From: Mangrovicoccus sp049603835 | GTDB taxonomy: Bacteria > Pseudomonadota > Alphaproteobacteria > Rhodobacterales > Rhodobacteraceae | Assembly: GCA_049603835.1 (NCBI GenBank) | Contig: JBMYSZ010000016.1 | Span: 1 to 64,000 of the forward strand | Direction of reading: 5' to 3' | DNA length: 64,000 bases | Shown here: in pieces, positions 50,885 to 60,040 of the stretch | How positions within the stretch are numbered: position 1 is the stretch's first letter | Layout of the letters: the number at the start of each line of letters is the position of its first letter | The notes under the pieces: generated by a model | Told to the model about the DNA's origin: nothing | What the model saw: the letters and a program-made list of their open reading frames with translations, nothing else | Databases searched by the model: none | Program-made: the position numbers and the translations under genes

Positions 50885-51229
50885 TCAGGCCAAATGCGGC
50901 GGAGCGCGGCCCTGAAACCCAAGATGCGGCAGGAAAGCGGGAAGTTGCGCCCGGCCAAAACGCTCTGCCAAGCGCCAAGAGCCTTGCGGCGCAGCGGGCA
51001 AATCAGGCGCCCCCGCCCCCAAAGCGGCCAAGATGCCAACGCCCTTGGGGCACAGATGCAGCTTTGACACGGGCATGCCACGAGCATCGACCCCCATCAC
51101 TTGTGCTGCTTGACCAAGGCAGAGCTCAATCAGCCCCACCACGGGCAAGGCGCCGCGAGACACACCCGTCGCCAGCCCGGTCAATGGCAGGGTCAGCAAG
51201 CAGAGGATAAGCAAAGCGCGACGCATCAT
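50885..51229 (-). CDS. Small exported protein upstream of the copper chaperone
   Basis: A 114-residue protein with an N-terminal signal (about 1-21). Two Cys are visible in the middle (ELCLGQ and LHLCPKG). Short Cys proteins beside PCu(A)C genes include DUF2946-type copper-related proteins; the match here is by position and general layout only. It is on the same strand, 45 bases upstream, so probably co-transcribed. A copper-linked role is inference. Confidence 0.6.
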   Translation of the reverse strand: MMRRALLILCLLTLPLTGLATGVSRGALPVVGLIELCLGQAAQVMGVDARGMPVSKLHLCPKGVGILAALGAGAPDLPAAPQGSWRLAERFGRAQLPAFLPHLGFQGRAPPHLA

Positions 51230-51247
51230 AGCGCTTGGCCTAACATG

Positions 51248-51276
51248 AAAAAAGCGGCCCGACTATGTCAGACCGC
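51248..51276 (-). terminator. Intrinsic terminator of rpmB
   Basis: Read on the minus strand: GCGGTCTGAC-ATA-GTCGGGCCGC, a ten-base-pair stem with two G-U pairs, followed by six T. It lies 28 bases after the rpmB stop, a textbook rho-independent terminator. Confidence 0.88.
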
Positions 51277-51303
51277 CCACAAAATCCCCGAAAAGCGCTT
51301 AGC

Positions 51304-51588
51304 TTACGCTGCTTGCGCCTTTGCGATGTCTTTTTTGATCTTCAGCGCATTCGGCGACAGATCTGTGTCTTTCGCTTTCGCCAAGAAGGCATCCAGACCG
51401 CCACGGTGGTCAACCGACCGCAGGGTCGATGCGGCGATGCGCAGTTTGAAAGAACGGCCAAGCGTATCAGACATCAAAGTGACATCGGTCAGATTCGGCA
51501 GAAAACGACGCTTGGTTTTGTTATTCGCATGGCTGACATTGTTGCCAACCATCGGGCCTTTACCGGTCAGTTCGCAACGACGCGACAT
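51304..51588 (-). CDS. rpmB: 50S ribosomal protein L28
   Basis: A 94-residue ribosomal protein with the family start MSRRCELTGKGPMVGNNVSH and LRVSxxTLR-like LRIAASTLRSVD. The length is that of alphaproteobacterial L28, with a C-terminal extension beyond the E. coli form. AAGGAAG precedes the ATG; the frame continues upstream to 51714 without support. It has its own promoter (51686-51714) and terminator (51248-51276), so it forms a single-gene unit. Confidence 0.97.
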   Translation of the reverse strand: MSRRCELTGKGPMVGNNVSHANNKTKRRFLPNLTDVTLMSDTLGRSFKLRIAASTLRSVDHRGGLDAFLAKAKDTDLSPNALKIKKDIAKAQAA

Positions 51589-51685
51589 ACGGACTTCCTT
51601 TACGTATCTCATCCCGGCGACTTGGGGCCGCGGCAGGATTAGTGAACAAAAGGGCCGCCCCGGTGGACAGCCTCGTGAGCGCGAG

Positions 51686-51714
51686 GGGATAGGGGGAGTC
51701 TCGGCGCGGGTCAA
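51686..51714 (-). promoter_or_regulatory. Candidate sigma-70 promoter of rpmB
   Basis: On the minus strand TTGACC, a 17-base spacer and TATCCC. It lies about 98 bases before the rpmB start, in a 213-base gap with no other gene. Confidence 0.55.
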
Positions 51715-51801
51715 GGGAAAAATGCAGATCCCTGTTTAGAACCAAGTCCCGCTCAGTATCTCGTCCTAACGCGCCGCCAATCCAGCCCCCCCGGCAAGTC
51801 C

Positions 51802-52788
51802 TTAGAGCAGCTGCGCCCCAAGCTTTGCCAACATCTCCTGCGCCGCCACGGAAGGCGACAGAGCCCCCCGCGCCACCTGCCCGCCCAGCTCGGCCATCTG
51901 CGCCTTGGCCTCCGCATCTCGACTGAGCCGCGCCAACAGCCCCTGGCGGACTTCTTCTTCGAACCAATGCTGCGCCTGAGCCTGACGCCGTCGCGCCCAA
52001 TGGCCCTCTGTTTTGCGCCAATCTGTCAGAGACTGCATTTCGCCCCAAGCCTCGGTCAGACCGCTTTCCGCCATGGCCGAAACCATCATCGCTTTTGGGA
52101 AGCCCTCCGGGTCTTGTGCCCGTTTTCTAAGCAAACGCAGCGCCCCCGCATAATCGGCGCAGGTGCGCGTTGCCACAGGCAATAGATCGCCATCGGCTTT
52201 GTTGACCAAGATAATATCGGCGATCTCCATGATGCCGCGTTTGACGCCCTGCAGCTCATCCCCGCCCGCTGGCGCCATGAGCAGCAAGAACAAGTCGCAC
52301 ATCTCGGCCACCATTGTTTCGGACTGCCCCACCCCAACGGTTTCGATCAGCACCACATCAAACCCCGCCGCCTCACAGAGTGACACAGCCTCGCGGGTTC
52401 GCCGGGCCACACCGCCCAGCTGGGTTTGGCTGGGCGAGGGTCGGATAAAGGCATTTTTCGCGCGCGAAAGCCGCTCCATCCGGGTTTTATCGCCCAAAAT
52501 AGAGCCTCCAGAGCGCGCCGAACTGGGATCCACCGCCAGAACCGCGACTTTCAGCCCCTGCTCTACCAGCATCATGCCAAAGCTTTCGATAAAGGTGGAT
52601 TTGCCAACCCCCGGCGTTCCCGACAGTCCAATGCGCAAAGCTTGCCGCCCTTCTCCGCGCACAGCATCCAAAAGCTCGGCCGCTTGGATCCGGTGATCGG
52701 CGCGCCCGCTTTCGATCAAGGTAATGGCACGGGCAAGGGCTCGGCGCTCGCCCGCTAGAATACGAGGCGCAAGATCGGTGATAGACAT
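51802..52788 (-). CDS. meaB: Methylmalonyl-CoA mutase-associated GTPase MeaB
   Basis: A 328-residue G3E-type GTPase that loads and protects the adenosylcobalamin cofactor of methylmalonyl-CoA mutase. Motifs: Walker A GTPGVGKST near 57, DPSSARSGGSILGDKTRM near 91, ETVGVGQSE, and VNKAD. The mutase itself is not in this window. The start at MSITDLAP is chosen; the frame extends 30 bases further. Together with prpE it suggests propionyl-CoA use through B12-dependent mutase. Confidence 0.95.
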   Translation of the reverse strand: MSITDLAPRILAGERRALARAITLIESGRADHRIQAAELLDAVRGEGRQALRIGLSGTPGVGKSTFIESFGMMLVEQGLKVAVLAVDPSSARSGGSILGDKTRMERLSRAKNAFIRPSPSQTQLGGVARRTREAVSLCEAAGFDVVLIETVGVGQSETMVAEMCDLFLLLMAPAGGDELQGVKRGIMEIADIILVNKADGDLLPVATRTCADYAGALRLLRKRAQDPEGFPKAMMVSAMAESGLTEAWGEMQSLTDWRKTEGHWARRRQAQAQHWFEEEVRQGLLARLSRDAEAKAQMAELGGQVARGALSPSVAAQEMLAKLGAQLL

Positions 52789-52897
52789 GGCACAGCTCCG
52801 GATCAGGGCGAAAACCAAACCGCTCGCCCGGTTGACGTGATGGGCTGGTTTCTGCCTTGTGCAGATAAGGAATGTCTAGGGCAGGAGACCGACGAGA

Positions 52898-53638
52898 ATG
52901 TCACAGCGATGGGTCTGGGGGAGTCTCCCCATGCTGTTTGCCGCCGCCATCAGCCTCATGAGCCTAGCCGGTAGCATCAGTCAGGCGGCTGAAACGGGCA
53001 CTTTCAGCGTGACACTGGTCGGGCTGCCCGCAGGAACGCTCAGCTATTCGGCCAATGAGAGCGGCGGGCAATATCGTTTGGCGGGGCGGGTCAAATCCTC
53101 GGCCCTGGCGCGGGCGATTGTGCCGGTCTCAATCGAAACAAGCGCGCGGGGACGGGTCAAAGGCAACCGCTATCGCCCCAGCACCTTCCGCGAACAGACC
53201 CAGCGGGGCGGCGAGGAAATCACGACCGTCTTTAGCTATAAAAACGGTGCGCCGCAGATTACCCGTACCCCGCCTCGCGACAAGGCACCGAAATATGGGC
53301 TCGACCCGGCGACCCAAAGCGGCACGCTCGACCCTTTGACCACCGCTTATGCGATGCTGCGCGACCGGCCGAAAGACTTGGCCTGCAAGCTTGATATTGT
53401 GCTATTTGACGGCATCCGCCGCGCTTCGATCCTCTATAAAGACCCCGCACCCGGTCCGAAGGGCGGGCTGGTCTGCCAAGGAGAATATCGCCGCCTGGCC
53501 GGATTTTCGCCCAAAGAACTGGCGGAAAAGCCCGTCTGGCCCTTCACTATCTATTATGAACCTGCGGGTGGCCAATTGCGGGTGGTCGAATTAAAAGTGC
53601 CCACCACTTTTGGCACTGTACGGATCCGGCGGCGTTAA
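52898..53638 (+). CDS. DUF3108 exported protein
   Basis: A 246-residue exported protein with a signal peptide (hydrophobic 10-30, cleavage near SQA) and a beta-rich DUF3108 domain: GTFSVTLVGLPAGTLSY, TFREQTQRGGEE, DPLTTAYAMLRD, CKLDIVLFDGIRR, and the closing VPTTFGTVRIRR. The family is envelope-associated but of unknown function. It is followed by hrpB after six bases, probably in one operon. Confidence 0.87.
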   Translation: MSQRWVWGSLPMLFAAAISLMSLAGSISQAAETGTFSVTLVGLPAGTLSYSANESGGQYRLAGRVKSSALARAIVPVSIETSARGRVKGNRYRPSTFREQTQRGGEEITTVFSYKNGAPQITRTPPRDKAPKYGLDPATQSGTLDPLTTAYAMLRDRPKDLACKLDIVLFDGIRRASILYKDPAPGPKGGLVCQGEYRRLAGFSPKELAEKPVWPFTIYYEPAGGQLRVVELKVPTTFGTVRIRRR

Positions 53639-53644
53639 CCAACC

Positions 53645-56104
53645 GTGACGACTTTCAAACTTCCGATTGACGAGGCCCTGCCCGACCTATTGGCAGCGCT
53701 CGCCGCCGAAGGGCGCGCCGTGCTGCAAGCCCCGCCTGGAGCCGGCAAAACCACCCGAGTACCGCTGGCGCTTTTGGAGGCTGGCGCGCCAGGCCGTATC
53801 GTGATGCTAGAGCCGCGCCGCTTGGCCGCCCGCGCCAGTGCCGAGCGCATGGCCGAAAGCCTGGGCGAGCCGGTGGGTCAGACGGTGGGCTATCGGGTGC
53901 GCGGCGATAGTAAAATCTCGGCGGCAACGCGGATCGAAGTGGTGACCGAAGGCATTCTGACCCGGCAAATCCAGTCAGACCCAGAGCTGCCCGGCATTTC
54001 GCATCTGATTTTCGACGAATTCCATGAACGCAGTTTGCAAGCCGATCTGGGCCTCGCCTTTGCCTGGGAGGTGCGCCAGACCCTGCGCGAGGATCTGCAG
54101 CTTGTGGTTATGTCGGCGACTTTGGATGCCGAACCCGTGGCGGCTTTGCTCGACCAGGCGCCTGTGATCACATCTGAGGGCCGGGCCTTTCCGGTGGAAA
54201 CCCGCTGGCTGCCCCGCCCGCGCGCGAAAACCGAGCGGCTGGAAACGGCTGTGAGTGAGCTGGTGCTAGAGGCTTTGACCGAAAGCGAAGGCGGTATGCT
54301 GGTCTTTCTGCCTGGCGAAGGCGAAATTCGCCGGGTCCAGGCGAAACTTGAGGGGCGTTTGCCCAAAAATACTCTGCTTCTGCCGCTTTTTGGCGCTATG
54401 AAACTGGGCGACCAGCGTGCAGCGATTGCCCCTGCACCAAAAGGTCAGCGCAAAATCGTGCTGGCCACGGCCATCGCCGAGACCTCGCTTACCATCCAAG
54501 ATGTGCGGGTGGTGGTGGATGCGGGCCTGGCGCGGCGGGCGCGGTTCGATCCCAATTCCGGCATGTCGCGCCTGGTGACCGAGCGTGTCACTCGCGCCGA
54601 AGCAACCCAGCGGCAGGGCCGGGCCGGGCGTGTGGCGCCAGGGGTCTGTTACCGGCTGTGGGCCAAGGCCGAGGAAGGCGCCTTGCAGGCATTCCCACCG
54701 CCTGAAATTGCCCGCGCCGATCTGACCGGCCTGGCGCTTGAGCTGGCAAATTGGGGCAGCGCGCCCGAAGAACTGGCCTTTCTAACGCCACCACCTGAGG
54801 GCAGTTTGGCCGAGGCACAAAATCTGCTAACTAGTCTCGGGGCTTTGGACGCTTCGGGCCGGATCACCGCCCATGGTCGCGATCTTGCCGCCCTGCCCCT
54901 ACATCCCCGCCTGGCGCATATGCTGAGCCGCGCGGGCCGCCAAGCAGCGGATCTGGCAGCACTTTTGGCCGATCGCGATCCATTGCGCGGCGGTGGCACG
55001 GATCTGCGCCTGCGCTTATCTGCCCTGCGCGACCCCAAAGTCTTTGCCGCTGAGCAACGCCTACCGCTGGATCGTCAGGGGCTTGACCGGATCCGTGCCG
55101 AGGCCCGCCGCCTGAGCAAACTTGCGCCGAAATCTACTGCGCCGCTCTCCCCTGGCGCCATGGCGGCGCTGGCTTATCCCGACCGGATAGGTCTGCGGCG
55201 CAAAGGCGATGCGCCGCGATGGGTGCTGTCGGGCGGACGCGGGGCCGAGATGGAGGCTGGGGATGCTCTGGCCGGGGCGCGGCTGATTGTGGCCACGGAT
55301 CTTGATGGCGCCGGGCGCGAGGCACGGATTCGCCAGGCTGTGAATGTCAGCGAGGCGGAGCTACGCGAGCTTTTCGCCGATCAGATTGAAATGGTGGAGT
55401 TTTGCGACTGGTCAAAGCGCGATCGCAAGATCCTGGCCCGTCGCCAAGAGCGCCTGGGCGCGCTGACCTTGTCGGATCAGATCTGGCGTGAGGCCCCGCC
55501 CGAAGCCTTTGCCGAAGCCGCCTTAATCGGCTTACGCGATTTGGGGCTACAGGCGCTGAAACCCTCAAAGGCCTTTGACCTGGTCCGCGCCCGCCTAGGC
55601 TTAGCCCGCAATGAGGCGCCCGACCTGCCCGACCCATCCGAAGAGGCCTTGCTGCTCGAGGCCGAAGACTGGCTGCTGCCGCATCTGACCGGCATCAGAA
55701 ATGCCGCGGACCTCAAAGGCTTCGACCCGGCCTCGGCGCTGAGCCAAAGGCTAAGCTGGAACCAGGTGCAGCAGCTCGACCGGATCGCGCCGCCACAATA
55801 TACCTCGCCCCTGGGGCGCAAAATCGCCATTGATTATAGCGGCGAAAACCCAGAGATCACTCTGCGCCTACAAGAGCTTTTCGGTGAAACCCGCCATCCC
55901 AGCATCGGCGGGCGGCCGCTGCGGATCACCATGCTTTCGCCCGGCGGCAAACCGGTGCAGACGACCATGGATTTGCCGGGCTTTTGGACCTCTAGCTATG
56001 CGGATGTGCGCAAGGATATGCGCGGGCGCTATCCCAAACATCCCTGGCCCGAAGACCCTACCCAAGCCGATCCGACCCTGCGCGCAAAGCCGCGCGGACA
56101 GTGA
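53645..56104 (+). CDS. hrpB: ATP-dependent helicase HrpB
   Basis: A DEAH/RHA-type helicase of 819 residues. Motifs: Walker A QAPPGAGKTTR near 31, FDEFHERS near 122 (DEFH variant typical of HrpB), VVMSATLD near 153, and QRQGRAGRVAPG near 318. Helicase-associated and HrpB C-terminal domains follow, the latter with PPQYTSPLG. The RNA or DNA substrate is not firmly known. The start is GTG, six bases after the DUF3108 stop. Confidence 0.95.
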   Translation: MTTFKLPIDEALPDLLAALAAEGRAVLQAPPGAGKTTRVPLALLEAGAPGRIVMLEPRRLAARASAERMAESLGEPVGQTVGYRVRGDSKISAATRIEVVTEGILTRQIQSDPELPGISHLIFDEFHERSLQADLGLAFAWEVRQTLREDLQLVVMSATLDAEPVAALLDQAPVITSEGRAFPVETRWLPRPRAKTERLETAVSELVLEALTESEGGMLVFLPGEGEIRRVQAKLEGRLPKNTLLLPLFGAMKLGDQRAAIAPAPKGQRKIVLATAIAETSLTIQDVRVVVDAGLARRARFDPNSGMSRLVTERVTRAEATQRQGRAGRVAPGVCYRLWAKAEEGALQAFPPPEIARADLTGLALELANWGSAPEELAFLTPPPEGSLAEAQNLLTSLGALDASGRITAHGRDLAALPLHPRLAHMLSRAGRQAADLAALLADRDPLRGGGTDLRLRLSALRDPKVFAAEQRLPLDRQGLDRIRAEARRLSKLAPKSTAPLSPGAMAALAYPDRIGLRRKGDAPRWVLSGGRGAEMEAGDALAGARLIVATDLDGAGREARIRQAVNVSEAELRELFADQIEMVEFCDWSKRDRKILARRQERLGALTLSDQIWREAPPEAFAEAALIGLRDLGLQALKPSKAFDLVRARLGLARNEAPDLPDPSEEALLLEAEDWLLPHLTGIRNAADLKGFDPASALSQRLSWNQVQQLDRIAPPQYTSPLGRKIAIDYSGENPEITLRLQELFGETRHPSIGGRPLRITMLSPGGKPVQTTMDLPGFWTSSYADVRKDMRGRYPKHPWPEDPTQADPTLRAKPRGQ

Positions 56105-56294
56105 ATTGCTGGCCCGGCAGCTTAATTCCCGCGCCTTTCGATGAATTTCTAGGCGAGAACGCCGGTTTCTTGCGGCTGGGCGGCATTGCATTCAAAAACC
56201 ACGCTGCAACCGCAGCAACTCATACTACCTTAGTCGAATAGAAAGGGGGGATCTCTGCCGGCGCAGGCGTCAGGCCAAAACAGGAGTACCGCCC

Positions 56295-56765
56295 ATGACA
56301 GAGCTTCTGATCGCTCTTTTGGCTTGGATCGGCGCCAATTCCCCCTATGAAACCGCAGAGATCCCCCTGCCCCAGGTCATCCCTATGACCCCCGCTGAAA
56401 TTACCGCTGAATTCTATTCCGCCGCCCAAGCCCCGCCCGCGAATACCGCGCCAGAGATCGACCCGCGGATTTTGGGGCTTTATGATATGACGGGCGATGG
56501 GCGGATTTTTATCATCGCGCCGGAATTAACCGATGGGGTGCAGCCCGGCGAGGATCCGCTAGAGAACCCGATTTTCCAAGAGCGGCTGCTGCATGAGCTG
56601 GTGCATCATGTGCAGCATCAGACCGGTGCTTATGACGGGTTTCTTTGCCAAGCTCAGGGAGAGGCGGATGCCTATATGCTGGGCGGGCTCTATCTGGCCC
56701 GCCGCCATGTGAGCGACCCGCTGCCCAACCGGCATTTCTGGGCGCGGATTTATAGCCGTTGCTGA
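56295..56765 (+). CDS. Small HExxH zinc-peptidase-like protein
   Basis: A 156-residue protein with a short hydrophobic N-terminus (about 4-14) and a putative zinc-peptidase motif LLHELVHHVQHQTG (about 107-120, HExxH), followed by a conserved-looking EADAYMLGG that could supply the third ligand. This is the gluzincin pattern seen in DUF6647-type proteins. AGGAG lies before the ATG. Single gene, convergent with argF four bases away. Substrate unknown. Confidence 0.78.
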   Translation: MTELLIALLAWIGANSPYETAEIPLPQVIPMTPAEITAEFYSAAQAPPANTAPEIDPRILGLYDMTGDGRIFIIAPELTDGVQPGEDPLENPIFQERLLHELVHHVQHQTGAYDGFLCQAQGEADAYMLGGLYLARRHVSDPLPNRHFWARIYSRC

Positions 56766-56769
56766 GCCC

Positions 56770-57696
56770 TTAGAGCCCCAAACACCAACGCATCACGGCC
56801 TTTTGCGCATGTAGGCGGTTCTCAGCCTCGTCAAACACCACTGATTGCGGCCCATCCATCACCGGATCAGTGACTTCTTCGCCGCGATGCGCGGGCAGGC
56901 AATGCATGAACAAGGCCTCAGGTGCCGCATGGGTCATCAGTGACGGGTTTACCTGGAAGGGCGCGAGCAGCTTGTGGCGGCTATCGCGCGCCTCCGCTGC
57001 GTCATGCATCGACATCCAAGTATCCGTCACGACCAGATCGGCCCCCGTCACCCCGGTGCGCGCATCGCGCGTGATGGTGATCTCAGCCCCCTGTTCCCGC
57101 GCCAATGCCACATATTCAGGGTCCGGGTCCATTTCCGCGGGCCCAGCAAAGGTCAGGTCAAACCCGAATTGCCCCGCCGCATGCAGGAAAGAGGCGCAGA
57201 CATTATTACCATCGCCGAGCCAAGTGACCTTGCGGCCTTTGATCGGACCGCGATGTTCCTCATAAGTCAGGATATCGGCCATAATCTGGCAAGGATGGCT
57301 GCGATCGGTCAGGCCATTGATCACCGGCACAGTCGCATATTCAGCGAGCTCTAGCAGTGTGTCCTCGGCAAAGGTGCGGATCATGATCAGATCCACGTAG
57401 CGCGACAGCACCCGTGCCGTATCGGCAATGCTTTCCCCATGGCCCAGCTGCATTTCGCTGCCCGACAGGACCAAAGACTGCCCGCCCAGCTGGCGCACCC
57501 CCACATCGAAACTCACACGAGTTCGGGTAGAGGGCTTTTCGAAAACCAGCGCCACCATTTGCCCGGCCAAAGGCTGATCCGCGTCAAGAGCGGCCTTTGG
57601 CTGGCCTTTGCGCGCCTCTTTCATCGCCTGCGCCTGGGTCAGGATACCCCGCAGCTCTGCAGGGTCGATTTTGTGAATATCTAGGAAATCAGGCAT
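56770..57696 (-). CDS. argF: Ornithine carbamoyltransferase
   Basis: Forms citrulline from ornithine and carbamoyl phosphate in arginine synthesis. The 308-residue enzyme has the carbamoyl-phosphate site STRTRVSFDVG near 56, HPCQIMADILT near 132, DTWMSM near 225 and HCLPAHRGEEV near 265. It follows argD on the minus strand with 28 bases between and is probably in one operon. Confidence 0.97.
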   Translation of the reverse strand: MPDFLDIHKIDPAELRGILTQAQAMKEARKGQPKAALDADQPLAGQMVALVFEKPSTRTRVSFDVGVRQLGGQSLVLSGSEMQLGHGESIADTARVLSRYVDLIMIRTFAEDTLLELAEYATVPVINGLTDRSHPCQIMADILTYEEHRGPIKGRKVTWLGDGNNVCASFLHAAGQFGFDLTFAGPAEMDPDPEYVALAREQGAEITITRDARTGVTGADLVVTDTWMSMHDAAEARDSRHKLLAPFQVNPSLMTHAAPEALFMHCLPAHRGEEVTDPVMDGPQSVVFDEAENRLHAQKAVMRWCLGL

Positions 57697-57724
57697 CGTC
57701 TTTACCTTTTATCGCCCAATGGGC

Positions 57725-58909
57725 CTAGGCCGCCGCCGCAGCCGTAACCCGAACCGCCGCGCGGTCGAGCCGGGCCAGGGCCTCAGCAATATCTTCGTCA
57801 GTGAGGTTCAAAGGCGGCAAGAGACGGGCCACATCCTCCGCCGCAGGGACGAGCAGCACCAGCTCTTCGATCCCGGCTGCGATCAGCTCTGCCACCGGCT
57901 TTTTACATTTCAGCCCAAGCATCAGGCCAGAGCCGCGCAGCTCTTCAAACAGATCCGGATGCGCCGCGATAAGTCCCTCTAGACCCTGACGCAAGGCACC
58001 TGATCTGCGAGAGATCTCGTCCAAAAATGCAGGTTCGGCCACGATATCCAGCAATTTCGCTCCAATCGCACAGCCCAGCGGATTGCCGCCATAAGTCGAA
58101 CCATGGGTGCCACGGGTCATGCCAGAAGCAGCATTTTCCGTCGCCAGCACCGCGCCCAGCGGGAAGCCACCGCCGATGCCTTTGGCCACCATCATAATAT
58201 CGGGGGTGATTCCCGCCCATTCATGCGCGAAAAGCTTGCCCGTCCGACCCATACCGCATTGCACTTCATCCAGGATCAGCAAAGCACCGGTTTCATTGCA
58301 CAGATCCCGCAGCCCTTTGAGGCATTGATCCGGCAGAGCGCGAATCCCGCCCTCGCCCTGGATCGGTTCCACGATAATCGCCGCAGTTTGGTCGCCAATC
58401 GCAGCCCGCAGCGCGTCGTGATCGCCAAAGGGAAGGCTCACAAAGCCCGGCATCAAAGGACCGAATCCCTCGACCATCTTGGCCGAGCCCGCAGCAGCAA
58501 TCGCCCCGGTAGAGCGGCCATGGAAACAGCCCTCGAAGGTCACGATTTCGATCCGCTCTGGCTGGCCCTTATCGGACCAGTATTTCCGCGCCATTTTGAT
58601 CGCCAGCTCGGCTGATTCGGTGCCGGAATTGGTGAAAAACACCGTATCGGCGAAAGTCAGCTCCACCAGCTTATCAGCTAGCGCCCGCTGTTCGGGAATC
58701 TCATAGAGATTGGACACATGCCACAGCTTGCCCGCCTGCTCGGTCAAAACCGCGACCAGGTCAGGATTTGCATGGCCCAGAGCATTCACCGCGATACCGG
58801 CGCCCAGATCCAAGAAATGTCGGCCATCCGCCTCTTGCAACCAAGAGCCTTCGCCCGAGACAAAGCTCAAAGGCGTGCGCGCATAGCTTGGCAGAAGGGA
58901 AGAGATCAT
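57725..58909 (-). CDS. argD: Acetylornithine aminotransferase
   Basis: PLP-dependent transaminase of arginine synthesis (N-acetylglutamate semialdehyde to N-acetylornithine), 394 residues, subgroup III. The PLP lysine is in MMVAKGIGGGFPLGA near 242, with FFTNSGTESAELAIK near 93 and LILDEVQCGMGRTG near 212. Some homologues also act on succinyldiaminopimelate. First gene of the argD-argF pair. Confidence 0.95.
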   Translation of the reverse strand: MISSLLPSYARTPLSFVSGEGSWLQEADGRHFLDLGAGIAVNALGHANPDLVAVLTEQAGKLWHVSNLYEIPEQRALADKLVELTFADTVFFTNSGTESAELAIKMARKYWSDKGQPERIEIVTFEGCFHGRSTGAIAAAGSAKMVEGFGPLMPGFVSLPFGDHDALRAAIGDQTAAIIVEPIQGEGGIRALPDQCLKGLRDLCNETGALLILDEVQCGMGRTGKLFAHEWAGITPDIMMVAKGIGGGFPLGAVLATENAASGMTRGTHGSTYGGNPLGCAIGAKLLDIVAEPAFLDEISRRSGALRQGLEGLIAAHPDLFEELRGSGLMLGLKCKKPVAELIAAGIEELVLLVPAAEDVARLLPPLNLTDEDIAEALARLDRAAVRVTAAAAA

Positions 58910-59111
58910 CGGATCGGTCCTTTATCAGAGCCCCTTGGGTGCCTTAGGGGCGGTCAACTGTCAATGAGAAGTGGAAAAATCTGGGCAATAGAGCCCATGC
59001 GCGGACTGAAAGATCAGCCGCGTCGGCGTCGGATTACGATATGTGCCTGTTTTTCCATGCCCTGCGCCTAGCCCAAAGTCGCAGCGGAGGCCAGGGCAAA
59101 AGCGCTGATGC

Positions 59112-59915
59112 TTAGGATTTAAGCCGATAGCCCGTTCTAAACCAGCGCCAGCAGAGCGAAATCACCAGCGCGCAAGAGAGGCTACAGACAAAAAGCCCGA
59201 TCCAAGGCGAACTATCAGACACCCCCAAAATCCCGAACCGCACCCCGTCAATCAGATAGAAGAACGGGTTGATATGGCTGAGTGTTTGCATCACCGGCGG
59301 CAGGGCCTCTACTGAATAAAAGGTGCCAGATAGGAAGGATAGCGGTGTGATCACAAAATTGGTCAGGGTCGCGAGCTGGTCGAATTTATTGGCAAAGATC
59401 GCGCCAACAATGCCCAATGCCCCCATCAGCAGCGCGCCTAGGACCAAGAACACCAAAACCCAAAGCGGATGCGCCATGCCTGTTCCCAAAAACAGCACCA
59501 TCAGCGCCAGAACCGGCAGCGCCACAAACAGTCCGCGCCCCAGCCCACCTGCCAGATAGCCCACCAGCATTTCCCCGGCACTTAAAGGCGGCATCAGCGT
59601 ATCGACGATATTGCCCTGAAGCTTGGCGACGAGAATCGAACTTGATGTATTGCCGAAAGCATTCTGAATCACCGTCATCATCATAATGCCTGGCGCGATG
59701 AAATGCAGGAAGGGCACGCCCATCACATCACCGCGCTTGGACCCGATCGCCAGGCTAAAGACCGACAAAAACAGCCCCGCCGTAATCAGCGGCGCCAGCA
59801 AAGTTTGCGACCAAATCGCTAAGAATCGCAGATTTTCGCGCCGGGCTAAGGTCCATGTGCCCAGCCAATTTACTCGGCCAAAGCGGCGCACGCCCATTTC
59901 ACTTGTATCTGTCAT
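59112..59915 (-). CDS. ABC-2 type transporter permease
   Basis: A 267-residue inner-membrane permease of the ABC-2 (YadH-like) family with six hydrophobic segments and the family end FLSGTFYSVEALPPVMQTLSHI (in parts) followed by NPFFYLIDGVR. It would export lipid, polysaccharide or drug molecules, but the ATPase subunit is not adjacent and must be encoded elsewhere. Divergent from gcrA. The 202 bases between it and argD hold no gene. Confidence 0.9.
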   Translation of the reverse strand: MTDTSEMGVRRFGRVNWLGTWTLARRENLRFLAIWSQTLLAPLITAGLFLSVFSLAIGSKRGDVMGVPFLHFIAPGIMMMTVIQNAFGNTSSSILVAKLQGNIVDTLMPPLSAGEMLVGYLAGGLGRGLFVALPVLALMVLFLGTGMAHPLWVLVFLVLGALLMGALGIVGAIFANKFDQLATLTNFVITPLSFLSGTFYSVEALPPVMQTLSHINPFFYLIDGVRFGILGVSDSSPWIGLFVCSLSCALVISLCWRWFRTGYRLKS

Positions 59916-60040
59916 AGTTAGATTCGGCCCGATACCTTGTTTCCCTGCGATTTGAGGCGTAAGTTAATGTCTCGGTCGGCAAAGCCAAGCTATGTTGCAC
60001 CGCGTAAGCCCAAAAAAAGGCCTCCAGAAAAGGAACGGAA

